The notes beneath the pieces were generated by a model. It was given only the letters and a program-made list of their open reading frames with translations. It made no database searches and was not told where the DNA came from. A stretch of 39,088 bases of DNA from Candidatus Cloacimonetes bacterium 4572_55 (GTDB lineage Bacteria; 4572-55), in assembly GCA_002084765.1 (NCBI GenBank), contig NBMB01000025.1, positions 1 to 39,088 of the forward strand, written 5' to 3'. This document shows, one piece after another, positions 25,974 to 34,029 of the stretch (positions within the stretch are counted from its first letter, which is position 1; every line of letters starts with the position of its first letter). The position numbers and the translations under genes are program-made.

Positions 25974-27401
25974 ATGGAAAAAATACCGGCTGTTCTGATC
26001 GTCGAGAGCAATCCTGACGATCTAACTCGTCTCACGCAACTGATCAAGTCATGGAACTATCGTCCGTTGGGGTTCCGTCATCCGTCGGAAGCGTTGCAAT
26101 TGATTGGGGATTTTCCGATCTCTCTTGCGATTGCCGGATTGGAGCTTCCGGATTTGGACGGGCTTACCTTTTTACAAAAAATCCAACAAATTTATCCGGA
26201 CACACCAACGATCTTGATCGCTCGCAAAGCGGATATTATTAGCGCGTTGCGAGCGGTCAACACTGTCAAACCGGAAGCCTATCTCCAAAAACCGGTTAAA
26301 GACGACGAGTTGAAATTCGTGATCCGTAGCGCGCTGGAAAACAAGATGCTTCTCTCACAATTTAAGGAGAAATCCGCGGTTTTGGATAAGCGAAATATCG
26401 CTCTACAGGGACAAAATAAGGAACTGGCTCTTCAAAATATTGAGCTGATTCGTTTTATCCTGAAACGGCGGGAGCGTTATCCCGGACTGGTGGGGGGACA
26501 AGATCCGGTCATGCAGACCGTCTTTGATCAACTGGAGGTTTTGAGCAAGATCGACGGGACTGTTCTGGTTGGCGGAGAAATGGGGACAGGAAAAAAAACA
26601 ATCTGTAAAGAGTTGCATTTAAACGGCTTAAGGCAAAAGAATTCTTTTGTTTCTATTGACTGCGCGCATCTTCCAGAACAGACATTAAGGGATGATATCT
26701 TTGGAACTTTTGAGGATAAAAAGAAAAAATGCTTGCTGGAATCCGCGCATCGGGGCACAGTGGTCATTGAGCATATCGACCGGTTGCCCAGAAATCTCCA
26801 AGAGACGCTATTGAGCTTTCTTAAGACGGGTCGCCTTCCGCGTGGAAACGTTTTATCCGACGTGAAACAAGACGTCCGAATATTGACGACTACAGCGAAA
26901 AATCTGCGGGAATTGTCGGACAGCAATCAATTTTTGCCGGAACTTTACGCGGAACTTTCCTTGATCTCCATAACTATTCCGCCGCTTCGGGATCGGGGAA
27001 GGGATATCCCTCTGTTGGTCCAGCATTTTATCCAGATCAACAACGAAGCATACGAAAAGCAGATAGCTGGCGCGGACCCGTCGTTGCTGCGATATTTGCA
27101 AAAACAGACGTGGTCGGGTAATGTGGGGGAATTGGAGCGGATGATTCATCAAATGTGCCTCTTTTCCGAAAGCACCAAGCTGACTTCTTACGATCTTCCG
27201 CCGACATATCGACAAGAGCGTTCGCCTACCTCTTCCGAAAAAATCGATCTCGCTAAGATGGTTCCGCTGAAAGATATGGAGCGTTATTATATTCAAGAAA
27301 CGCTGGCAGCATGCGGCGGGAATCGTTCTCAGGCAGCCCAGATTCTGGGATTAAAGCGAACAACTTTACTCTTTCGGATGGGAAAGCTGGGAATCAAATA
27401 A
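25974..27401 (+). CDS. Degenerate NtrC-type regulator (pseudo-receiver, pseudo-AAA+, Fis-type DNA-binding domain)
   Basis: The 475-residue protein has the three-domain plan of σ54 activators: receiver (about 5–122), coiled linker (125–165), AAA+ (168–400) and a Fis-type helix-turn-helix (about 435–475, NRSQAAQILGLKRTTL). Key residues are changed. The phosphoacceptor aspartate is glycine (G55 in LAIAGLELPDLDG). Walker A is GEMGTGKK (201–208). The GAFTGA loop that contacts σ54 is missing, with about eight fewer residues between FG (243–244) and LLES. Walker B DE has become EH (VVIEHI, 263–268). The sensor I asparagine is replaced (TTTAK for AATN). The FRxDLYYRL segment is FLPELYAEL. Sensor II GNVREL is GNVGEL. 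It probably binds DNA without σ54 activation or ATP-driven remodelling; this is inferred. The ribosome binding site (AAGGA) is good. Confidence 0.88.
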   Translation: MEKIPAVLIVESNPDDLTRLTQLIKSWNYRPLGFRHPSEALQLIGDFPISLAIAGLELPDLDGLTFLQKIQQIYPDTPTILIARKADIISALRAVNTVKPEAYLQKPVKDDELKFVIRSALENKMLLSQFKEKSAVLDKRNIALQGQNKELALQNIELIRFILKRRERYPGLVGGQDPVMQTVFDQLEVLSKIDGTVLVGGEMGTGKKTICKELHLNGLRQKNSFVSIDCAHLPEQTLRDDIFGTFEDKKKKCLLESAHRGTVVIEHIDRLPRNLQETLLSFLKTGRLPRGNVLSDVKQDVRILTTTAKNLRELSDSNQFLPELYAELSLISITIPPLRDRGRDIPLLVQHFIQINNEAYEKQIAGADPSLLRYLQKQTWSGNVGELERMIHQMCLFSESTKLTSYDLPPTYRQERSPTSSEKIDLAKMVPLKDMERYYIQETLAACGGNRSQAAQILGLKRTTLLFRMGKLGIK

Positions 27402-27432
27402 TAAGAACGGTTTGATTAGTTACGGAAATACT

Positions 27433-27468
27433 AAAAACGGGCTTTAGCTGATGCCGAAGCCCGTTTTT
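27433..27468. terminator. Bidirectional terminator between the regulator gene and rplI
   Basis: A perfect 12-bp stem (aaaaacgggctt / aagcccgttttt) with a 12-base loop has T-runs on both strands. It serves the plus-strand regulator and the minus-strand ribosomal operon ending with rplI. Confidence 0.88.
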
Positions 27469-27502
27469 ATTTGCAGAAAAGTTGGTATCTATCTCAGCGT
27501 CG

Positions 27503-27946
27503 CTACGTCTTCACGACCCAGACCTTCAACTTTGCTTCCACATCGGGATGCAGTTTAATCGGCACCGTAAAAACGCCCAATTCTTTCAACGGATCGGGAA
27601 GCGATATTTTACGCCGATCCACATCAACACCCTGATCGGTCAGTAGCCGATGGATATCGATAGAAGTGACAGAGCCGAACATCTTGTTATCTTCGCCGAC
27701 CTGCACGGTGGCGGTGATCGAAGTTTTTTCGATTTCCTCTGTCAACTGCCTTGCCTGTCGTAACGATTTGTTCTCACGGATCAACTTCATTTTTTGGTGA
27801 TGTTCATATACCCGAGTAGCGGATTTCGTTGCCAGCAGAGCCTTTTTCTGGGGAAGAAGATAGTTGCGTCCATAACCGTTCGCCACTTTGACCTTTTCTC
27901 CGGAGGCGCCCAACTGCGCCACATTTTCCAATAAGATGACTTCCAT
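27503..27946 (-). CDS. rplI: 50S ribosomal protein L9
   Basis: The 147-residue protein matches bL9. The N-terminal domain is MEVILLENVAQLGASGEKV with VANGYGRNYLLPQKKA, the family signature. A long central helix and a C-terminal RNA-binding domain follow. Length is typical. The ribosome binding site is AGGAG, five bases before the ATG. It is the last gene of rplY–pth–rpsF/rpsR–rplI, 48 bp after the S6–S18 gene, and is followed by a strong terminator. Confidence 0.97.
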   Translation of the reverse strand: MEVILLENVAQLGASGEKVKVANGYGRNYLLPQKKALLATKSATRVYEHHQKMKLIRENKSLRQARQLTEEIEKTSITATVQVGEDNKMFGSVTSIDIHRLLTDQGVDVDRRKISLPDPLKELGVFTVPIKLHPDVEAKLKVWVVKT

Positions 27947-27994
27947 TTTTTCTCCTACACGCTTATAATTAAGTCGCTCGCTATTTCCAATGAT

Positions 27995-28522
27995 TTATCG
28001 ATACACTTCATCCACATAAGGCAGCATCGCCAGGAAGCGCGCCCGTTTTATGGCGGTTGTAATTTTCCGTTGGTCTTTGGAGGACAATCCGTTGATACGG
28101 CGGGGAACGATCTTACCCCGATCGGTCAGGAATCTGCCGATAATATCCGGACGCTTATAGTCAATATACATATCCATATTTGGCGAAATCTTGATATAGT
28201 CCCGCTTTCTCCTCTTTAACGATATCTTCCGAACTTTGGGATCATGCAAGACAATCAAAAACCGCATGAGCAATTCGTTTAACTTATAGCGGCGGCCTAA
28301 TTCTTTCATAGCGGACGGGTCTGATTTAAATAAAATATAGTAATATATTCCGTCGCTTTTCTTCTGGATTGAGTAGGTCAATTGTCTTTTGCCCCACTTT
28401 TCCACATCTTCCACTTCGCCTTTATTGGCGATGATCACTTCTTTAATTTTTTCAATCTGAGCGTCCGCTTCTTCTTCCTGACACTCTGGATTGATAATAA
28501 AAATTCCTTCATACAAACGCAT
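27995..28522 (-). CDS. rpsF-rpsR: Fused ribosomal protein S6–S18
   Basis: A single 175-residue open frame contains two ribosomal proteins. Residues 1–about 97 are bS6 ([44 protein letters not shown]). Residues about 102–175 are bS18, starting at [10 protein letters not shown] and continuing [34 protein letters not shown] and [14 protein letters not shown]. The zinc-type cysteines of some S18 proteins are absent. There is no stop or start between them, and only about five linker residues. In most bacteria rpsF and rpsR are separate genes, often with ssb between. The two proteins bind as a heterodimer on the 30S platform, so the fusion ties natural partners together. The ribosome binding site is AGGGAGG. 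The operon order otherwise follows the common rplY–pth–rpsF–rpsR–rplI. Confidence 0.93.
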   Translation of the reverse strand: MRLYEGIFIINPECQEEEADAQIEKIKEVIIANKGEVEDVEKWGKRQLTYSIQKKSDGIYYYILFKSDPSAMKELGRRYKLNELLMRFLIVLHDPKVRKISLKRRKRDYIKISPNMDMYIDYKRPDIIGRFLTDRGKIVPRRINGLSSKDQRKITTAIKRARFLAMLPYVDEVYR

Positions 28523-28549
28523 TCTAAAATATCCTCCCTTTGGACTTTG

Positions 28550-28571
28550 ACCCTGATAAACAAATCAGGGT
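28550..28571 (-). promoter_or_regulatory. Hairpin in the leader of the S6–S18 gene
   Basis: A perfect 8-bp stem (accctgat / atcagggt, loop of six) lies in the 72-bp gap between pth and the S6–S18 gene, about 28 bp before the ATG. S6 with S18 is known in other bacteria to bind an RNA hairpin in its own leader. Whether this hairpin has the needed bulge sequence is not clear by eye. Confidence 0.35.
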
Positions 28572-28594
28572 AGGGTCTTTTCAAGGAAAAAAAA

Positions 28595-29155
28595 TTAACC
28601 GTTAAATTTCGACATTGTCAAATCAATTCCATTTTTCACCCAATAGAGGCACGCGTCGCCCGCGCGCTCTATGGTCTCTGCAATCACCGGCGTCTCCTCT
28701 TTAGAAAAGGGAGTCAAGACATAATTCGCCCACTTTTCGTTCTCCTCCGGTCGATGGATACCGACCCGAAACCGAGAAAAATTTTCGGTTGATAAGCAAC
28801 GAATAATGGAGTCAAGCCCTTTTTGTCCGCCTGAACCGCCTTTTGCCCGCGCACGAAGTGTTCCCAACGGTAGGTTGAGGTCATCCACGGCGACCAGCAT
28901 ATCTCCTTTGTCAATCTTCCAATAAGATAACGCATGTGCAACAGCTTCTCCGCTTAAATTCATGTAAGTCAGTGGTTTAACTATTAATAATTTCTCACCC
29001 TCATACATGAAATCAGCATAGATATAATTTCCCCTGCCGCTTCTGAATTTTGATCGAAACCGGCTGGAAAGAAGATCGGCGAGCATAAAGCCCACATTGT
29101 GTTTTGTAGCGGAGTATTTGGGACCGGGATTTCCCAGCCCAACAATCAACTTCAT
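28595..29155 (-). CDS. pth: Peptidyl-tRNA hydrolase
   Basis: This 186-residue Pth1-family enzyme releases tRNA from peptidyl-tRNA that drops off ribosomes. Motifs are MKLIVGLGNPGPKYSATKHN with the catalytic histidine in KHNVGF, LTYMNLSGEAV, and VAVDDLNLPLG with the catalytic aspartate. GGSGGQKGLDSI and FRVGIHRP are also typical. Length is normal. Its ATG overlaps the rplY stop (ATGA at 29155–29152), which suggests translational coupling. Confidence 0.97.
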   Translation of the reverse strand: MKLIVGLGNPGPKYSATKHNVGFMLADLLSSRFRSKFRSGRGNYIYADFMYEGEKLLIVKPLTYMNLSGEAVAHALSYWKIDKGDMLVAVDDLNLPLGTLRARAKGGSGGQKGLDSIIRCLSTENFSRFRVGIHRPEENEKWANYVLTPFSKEETPVIAETIERAGDACLYWVKNGIDLTMSKFNG

Positions 29156-29805
29156 TTGGATTCCGAAGTTTCTTCAGTCTCGGTCTCTCCCTCGGCTCCA
29201 TCTTCGGTGTCTTCGTCGGTAGTATCCTTCTCCTCTTGTATCCCTCGAGGCTCAACCACATGCGCTACAATCGATCTCTCGTCCAGTGACATCTCAAAAT
29301 CTTTTCGATCGATGTCTGAGATATGGATTGCGTCGCCGATATTCAGTTCATCGATACGCACCTCAATAAATTCCGGAATATCTCTGGGGAGACATTTCAC
29401 TTCGATCGAACGCAAGATCACTTCAAGCACGCCGCCGGATTTTACGCCGATCGGACTACCCACGAAATGAATCGGCACACCTATTGAAATTTCTTCACCG
29501 CGCTTGATTTGATAAAAATCAACGTGAACCAAATTGTCCGTGACTGGGTCCCGCTGCAATTCCCTGATAATGGCCCAGCGATCTTCAACAGCCGCGTCGC
29601 CCTCTATCTTCACATCAATAATGTAGGTCCGACCGATGTGATGACGGAGAACCCAATTCAATTTTTTTGTATCGATAACAATCGGAACGCTCTCCAAATC
29701 ATGTCCGTATATCACCCCGGGAATTTTTCCCTGAGCGCGCATCCGTCTCGCCGGACCTTTCTTGTAGCTATCCCGTTTACTGGTCGCTAATTCTACTAAC
29801 TCCAT
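29152..29805 (-). CDS. rplY: 50S ribosomal protein L25, general stress (CTC) form
   Basis: The 217-residue CTC/TL5-type bL25 binds 5S rRNA. The N-terminal L25 domain (about 1–95) contains RRMRAQGKIPGVIYG. The C-terminal β-domain (about 96–190) contains IGVPIHFVGSPIGVKSGGVLE. An acidic Glu/Thr-rich tail follows (about 195–217). I start at ATG 29805 (MELVELATS), eight bases after GAGGAG; the frame also allows a GTG at 29814 that overlaps this ribosome binding site. It is the first gene of the ribosomal operon. Upstream, the same GAGGAGT is repeated in a 17-bp tandem array, and the predicted transcript leader is about 300 bases. Confidence 0.95.
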   Translation of the reverse strand: MELVELATSKRDSYKKGPARRMRAQGKIPGVIYGHDLESVPIVIDTKKLNWVLRHHIGRTYIIDVKIEGDAAVEDRWAIIRELQRDPVTDNLVHVDFYQIKRGEEISIGVPIHFVGSPIGVKSGGVLEVILRSIEVKCLPRDIPEFIEVRIDELNIGDAIHISDIDRKDFEMSLDERSIVAHVVEPRGIQEEKDTTDEDTEDGAEGETETEETSESK

Positions 29806-29812
29806 TATAAAC

Positions 29813-29907
29813 ACTCCTCAAATATAAGCACTCCTCAAATATAAGCACTCCTCAAATATAAGCACTCCTCAAATATAAGCACTCCTCAAATATAAGCACT
29901 CCTCAAA
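29813..29907 (-). repeat. 17-bp tandem repeat carrying Shine-Dalgarno sequences upstream of rplY
   Basis: Five full units of actcctcaaatataagc (29813–29897) and a partial sixth (29898–29907) are present. Read on the rplY strand, each unit contains GAGGAGT, so six copies of the ribosome binding core lie in tandem. The copy nearest rplY is at the correct distance from its ATG. The 17-bp period does not preserve reading frame, and no short start codon follows the upstream copies at a useful distance. Confidence 0.9.
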
Positions 29908-29974
29908 ATATTTTGTCTATGTGCTTTCAACTATTCGAAAAAAAATAATTATAAAAACTTCATTACTGACACAA

Positions 29975-30003
29975 AAGGAATAGAAAAAAGTCCTCTATTC
30001 CTT
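29975..30003 (-). promoter_or_regulatory. Hairpin in the rplY operon leader
   Basis: A perfect 10-bp stem (aaggaataga / tctattcctt) with a nine-base loop lies between the predicted promoter (30110–30138) and the Shine-Dalgarno array. On the minus strand it is followed by TTGTG, too short a T-run for a firm terminator call. It could act as an attenuator or a protein-binding leader element. Confidence 0.4.
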
Positions 30004-30109
30004 AAAAATAGTCCTTAAAATTTTTTCATTATCTGATTTAAAAAAAAGCATCTTCTTTTCATGTCGCGGGATCGCGTGCATATTGAGACGCATATTCGAT
30101 GAAAGCCGA

Positions 30110-30138
30110 AAAATAAAGAGATAACAGAGACTTGTCAA
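30110..30138 (-). promoter_or_regulatory. σ70-type promoter candidate for the rplY–pth–rpsF/R–rplI operon
   Basis: On the minus strand TTGACA (30138–30133), a 17-bp spacer, then TATTTT (30115–30110). Transcription would begin near 30103, about 300 bases before rplY. Within the 718-bp divergent region between rplY and the kinase gene I see only this, the kinase promoter, the leader hairpin and the 17-bp array. Confidence 0.5.
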
Positions 30139-30360
30139 CAGGAAAATGGATGTATCGTTCATATTTTTGCAGGGGTTGCCGTAGTTTTTTTAAACAGCTT
30201 TTTTAGCGCAATGAATCATACGGCGCGAGACCGATCTGTTCCTTTCCGCTTGACATGCTTGTGAGGATATATTAAATTTCCAATCATTCACGAAAAAAAT
30301 CGGGCTTGTCCCCAAAAACTCCATGAATCCATGATCCTAAGCGCGTATTGTTGTAATTTC

Positions 30361-30389
30361 TTGACATATTTGTTGAAGTGAGTTATCAT
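30361..30389 (+). promoter_or_regulatory. σ70-type promoter for the PAS histidine kinase gene
   Basis: TTGACA (30361–30366), a 17-bp spacer, then TATCAT (30384–30389). Transcription is expected near 30396, with a leader of about 130 bases before the ATG at 30524. Confidence 0.6.
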
Positions 30390-30523
30390 TGTAAAGCATG
30401 AGCCAAGTTCGTTTCATCAAGCTTCATAATAGGTGAAAAAGCGACGGGACGACAGGGCGACTTGATTACCTTTTCACCATGTCGTTTTCACATTGAACCA
30501 CTTAAAAATTTGCGAGGATTGCC

Positions 30524-32533
30524 ATGTTCGACTGGGATAACCCTAAAAAGGAGATCACACGGGAGGATTTGATTCGGTTGGTTCCGGGTTTGCGTCCAGA
30601 ATTGGAAAAGGATATTCTTGATTCAGACGGGCATATTCTCCATCCGTTTTTGGTTGAAAAATCTCCGGAGAATGTCTTTATTCATGTGGATGGCGTTATA
30701 AAATTTTCAAACCAGGTCGGGGCGAATTTATTGGGATTTTCCGAGCCAGACAATGTAATAGACAAATCTTTTTTTGATTTCCTTCATCCGGACTTCGTGG
30801 AACTCGCCAAAGAACGGATTCGCGTGATTATCAATGAAGATCAGTCGTTTCAGCCGATTATTACCAAGCTGAAATGCCGTGACGGTAGCCAGCCTTATGT
30901 GGAGATATGGGGCGGACCAATCACTTATTTTGGGGAACCCGCTTCCCAGATCATTGTCCGAGACGTGGTCTGGAAAAAGGATATGCGGGAAGCTCCCGAA
31001 ATCAACCCGGACGCCATTCTCAACGCGAAAGAGGAATGGGAGATCACCGCGGATTCCATTCCAGATTTGATCTGTACAGTGGACACAAACGGAACGGTTT
31101 ATCGAGCCAATCGGACACTGGAAAAATGGAAACTGGGTCGTGTGCATCGGGTTAAAGGCAAAAAAATCCAACGAGTTTTACACCCTCGCGATTCGATGTC
31201 AACGCACATCTTTAATAAATATTGGCGCAAAGCGAAAAAAAGAATGGGAGAAGGACGGCGCGTCAGCTTTGAATACTATAACGACCACTTGGAGAGTCAT
31301 CTGCTGGTCCGACTTCGCCCTCTGCATAGGCTGATGAAATGGATGCCCATAAACTCGGCGGTGATAATTATCGAGGATATCTCGGATAGTAAAAAAGCGC
31401 AGGAGGCATTGGAGGAACAAAGCGAGCGGTTGTCCGTCACCCTACGCTCCATTGCCGACGGGGTGATCACGACCGATGCGACCGGAAAAATTGTTTTGAT
31501 CAACAGAGTTGCCGAGAAAATGACCGGTTATTCGGAAAAAGAAGCAGTCGGAAAGCCCCTGGATGAAGCACTAAAATTGTTAGATGAGGAGCATAGAACT
31601 CCTTTTGTGATTCCGATCAAGAAGGTGATGAGCACCGGTAAATCCATCACTCATGACCGACATTTTATCTTGGTTTCAAAAAGAAATCAAGAATATGTAA
31701 TCAAGATAACCGTGGCGCCGATGCGGAACAATCAAAATCAGATTATCGGCATCCTGTTTGTTTTTCAGGACGTGACCGAGACCCGCCGATTAGAACTCTC
31801 TAAGGCCGGCTTTTTGAACGCTATCAGCCATGAGTTACGCACCCCGCTGACTTCGATATTAGGGAATACGCAATTGTTGCAGAGCCTTGAGTTAGGCAAC
31901 GATCTGGAAGAGTTTGTTGACGGTATCGAAAATTCAGTGAGTAGAGAGATCAAGCTGGTTGATGAACTGTTTACGATTGTGCAGTTGGAAAGCGGGACAG
32001 AAACATACCAATTAGCTCAAGTCGATCCCTATAGTCTTTTGTTGAAGATCGACCAAAAGATTCAGATATTGATAGAGAAGCTGATCAATGAGCGGTACAA
32101 ATACGACGAGTATGAGTATAACAGTGATATTTCGCCCAAATTGGGAGATATTTATATCCGAGTGGACCCCGATCGAATTCACATGGTGATCGAAAATCTG
32201 GTGACAAACGCGATCAAATATTCACCGCCGGATCGAGTCTCTATCTCCCTATCGGCTTATCCCGAAGGGGAAAATCTTGTGGTTTCCGTAGCGGATAAAG
32301 GCGTCGGTATTCCCAAACCCGAATTTAAAAACATCTTCAAACCATTTTATCAGGTTCGGAAGACGAAATTCGCGGTTTCCGACGGGATAGGATACGGTCT
32401 GGCAAAAGTGAGACGATTTATTCGGGTTCACGGCGGAAAAATATCGGTGGAGAGTACGATCGATGAAGGCAGCGTCTTCACCTTCACCTTGCCGATTGTG
32501 CCGGCACAAGGTATGTTGACAAAGACCAACTAA
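30524..32533 (+). CDS. Soluble sensor histidine kinase with three PAS domains
   Basis: The 669-residue protein has no membrane segment, so it should sense a cytoplasmic signal. Three PAS-type domains lie at about 45–150, 170–290 and 300–420; the third is the clearest (RSIADGVITTDATGKIVLIN). The HisKA dimerisation domain follows, with phosphorylated histidine H436 in NAISHELRTPLTSILG. The ATPase domain has N-box IENLVTNAIKYSP, G1 ADKGVGIP, F-box FKPFYQV and G2 GIGYGLAKVRRF. All catalytic motifs look intact. The ribosome binding site is GAGGA. No response regulator is adjacent; the nearest regulator-like protein (25974–27401) lacks a phosphoacceptor. A UbiA-type gene follows at 19 bp, probably in the same transcript. 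Confidence 0.92.
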   Translation: MFDWDNPKKEITREDLIRLVPGLRPELEKDILDSDGHILHPFLVEKSPENVFIHVDGVIKFSNQVGANLLGFSEPDNVIDKSFFDFLHPDFVELAKERIRVIINEDQSFQPIITKLKCRDGSQPYVEIWGGPITYFGEPASQIIVRDVVWKKDMREAPEINPDAILNAKEEWEITADSIPDLICTVDTNGTVYRANRTLEKWKLGRVHRVKGKKIQRVLHPRDSMSTHIFNKYWRKAKKRMGEGRRVSFEYYNDHLESHLLVRLRPLHRLMKWMPINSAVIIIEDISDSKKAQEALEEQSERLSVTLRSIADGVITTDATGKIVLINRVAEKMTGYSEKEAVGKPLDEALKLLDEEHRTPFVIPIKKVMSTGKSITHDRHFILVSKRNQEYVIKITVAPMRNNQNQIIGILFVFQDVTETRRLELSKAGFLNAISHELRTPLTSILGNTQLLQSLELGNDLEEFVDGIENSVSREIKLVDELFTIVQLESGTETYQLAQVDPYSLLLKIDQKIQILIEKLINERYKYDEYEYNSDISPKLGDIYIRVDPDRIHMVIENLVTNAIKYSPPDRVSISLSAYPEGENLVVSVADKGVGIPKPEFKNIFKPFYQVRKTKFAVSDGIGYGLAKVRRFIRVHGGKISVESTIDEGSVFTFTLPIVPAQGMLTKTN

Positions 32534-32552
32534 ATATCGGATTTCTTTTTGT

Positions 32553-33419
32553 ATGAGAAGCTATCTTCGACTTTTACGGGTATCCCATTGGGTTAAAAAT
32601 CTGTTTCTATTTTTGCCTGTTTTCTTTGCAGGCGATCTGTTCCATTGGGAAACAGTCGCGCGGCTGATCGGCGGATTTTTCTGTTTCTCACTTAGCTCTG
32701 GGGCTGTCTATATCTTTAATGATTATATGGACATAGAATCCGACAAGCTCCATAATCAGAAGCGAAATCGCCCTTTGGCTGCCGGAGAAATCACTCCCAT
32801 ATCGGCATTGTCTCTCGCTGGATTTTCGGTCGTTGTCAGCTTGGGGGGAGCGTTTGCTTTTGATAATCAATTTGTGATTATCTTATCTATTTACCTGATA
32901 AATAATATTTTATACTCTTCAAAACTCAAACATATCCCAATCTTAGACCTGACGATTATCGCTATCGGATTCATCCTGAGGATATTTGCCGGCGGCGCAC
33001 TGACAGAGACGCCCATATCGAACTGGCTCGTTCTGATGACTTTTTTGCTGGCTCTATTCTTGGGGCTTTCCAAACGCCGGGACGATGTGTTGATTTTTCG
33101 TCGGGACGGGGATCGGGTGAGAAGGTCTATAGACGGCTATAATCTCGATTTTATCAACGCCTCTATGGTGATGATGTCGTCCGTTCTGATCGTCTCCTAT
33201 ATCATGTACACCGTTTCCGAGCAGGTGATCAGTCGGATCGGACACGACGATCTCTATCTAACCGTATTTTTTGTCGTGCTGGGCTTGCTTCGCTATCTCC
33301 AGATCAGTCTGGTGCATAATGACAGCGGATCACCCACAAAAATTTTACTGAAAGATCGATTTATCCAAATCACAATTTTTGGATGGATCGTCGCTTTTTA
33401 CTTCCTGCTATATCGATGA
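32553..33419 (+). CDS. UbiA-family prenyltransferase, decaprenyl-phosphate phosphoribosyltransferase-like
   Basis: The 288-residue integral membrane protein has about eight hydrophobic segments. The UbiA diphosphate/Mg-binding motif is N56-D57-xx-D60-xxx-D64 (NDYMDIESDKLHNQKRNRPL). The second motif position is SKRRDDV (about 170–176). The KRNRPLAAG continuation and the N-terminal RVSHWVKNLFLFLPVFFAG resemble enzymes that transfer phosphoribose to polyprenyl phosphate (Rv3806c-like). These feed arabinose or related sugars to the cell envelope. Quinone or heme prenyl transfer is less likely but not excluded. The ribosome binding site is weak. It starts 19 bp after the histidine kinase. Confidence 0.85.
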   Translation: MRSYLRLLRVSHWVKNLFLFLPVFFAGDLFHWETVARLIGGFFCFSLSSGAVYIFNDYMDIESDKLHNQKRNRPLAAGEITPISALSLAGFSVVVSLGGAFAFDNQFVIILSIYLINNILYSSKLKHIPILDLTIIAIGFILRIFAGGALTETPISNWLVLMTFLLALFLGLSKRRDDVLIFRRDGDRVRRSIDGYNLDFINASMVMMSSVLIVSYIMYTVSEQVISRIGHDDLYLTVFFVVLGLLRYLQISLVHNDSGSPTKILLKDRFIQITIFGWIVAFYFLLYR

Positions 33420-33507
33420 CGCCCAGTTGCAATAGCTGACTGCATAACCGTTTCCAATGAGATAAAATCTATTTTCGATCCTGGCATAGCGATAAAAATA
33501 TTTTTTC

Positions 33508-33537
33508 TTGACAAATCTCAATCATCTTATTTATTCA
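33508..33537 (+). promoter_or_regulatory. Promoter candidate for the RsbW-like gene
   Basis: TTGACA (33508–33513), an 18-bp spacer, then TATTCA (33532–33537), 63 bp before the ATG at 33601. Confidence 0.45.
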
Positions 33538-33600
33538 GATGGTTGGACAGATAATATTTTGTTAAACTTCCCGACATTTTCTCAACAACGGTAGGCACTG

Positions 33601-34029
33601 ATGACTATAACGGAACAACATCCGATAAAAGTATCTTTTCCGAGTATGATTGAATTGACCGATCCTTTTGTCCGGTTTACGGAAGAGTTGTGTCTTTTTT
33701 TAAAATTTGATCGGCAAATCGTCGATAATGTTGCGCTGGCAGTGGACGAGGCGTTGGTAAACGCGATCCGGCATGGAAATAAAAATAACCCGAACCTCTG
33801 CTCCACAATAGAGTTTTTTGTCTTAAAAGAGGGACTAAAAATCGTGATCTCCGATCATGGCGAGGGATTCGACATGAATGGTATCGCCGACCCCCTGCAT
33901 GAAGATAATCTATTGAAAAAAGGCGGGCGAGGCATCTTTCTGATGAAAAGTCTTATAGGAAAGGTCGATTTTTTATTTGATCGATCTGGAACAAAGGTAA
34001 TCTTTTTTATCAGTTACGACTTCAGGTAG
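33601..34029 (+). CDS. RsbW-like anti-sigma factor / serine kinase (HATPase_c_2)
   Basis: The 142-residue GHKL-fold protein has the RsbW/SpoIIAB layout. The N-box is VALAVDEALVNAIRHGNKN (about 43–61). G1 is VISDHGEGFD (about 82–91). The G2 region is GGRGIFLMKSL (about 107–117). Such proteins bind a sigma factor or phosphorylate an STAS-domain antagonist. No partner gene is adjacent. The ribosome binding site is GGTAGG. The final arginine codon (two of three bases) and the TAG stop come from the IS-like end that begins at 34025, so the ancestral C-terminus was probably a little different. Confidence 0.88.
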   Translation: MTITEQHPIKVSFPSMIELTDPFVRFTEELCLFLKFDRQIVDNVALAVDEALVNAIRHGNKNNPNLCSTIEFFVLKEGLKIVISDHGEGFDMNGIADPLHEDNLLKKGGRGIFLMKSLIGKVDFLFDRSGTKVIFFISYDFR

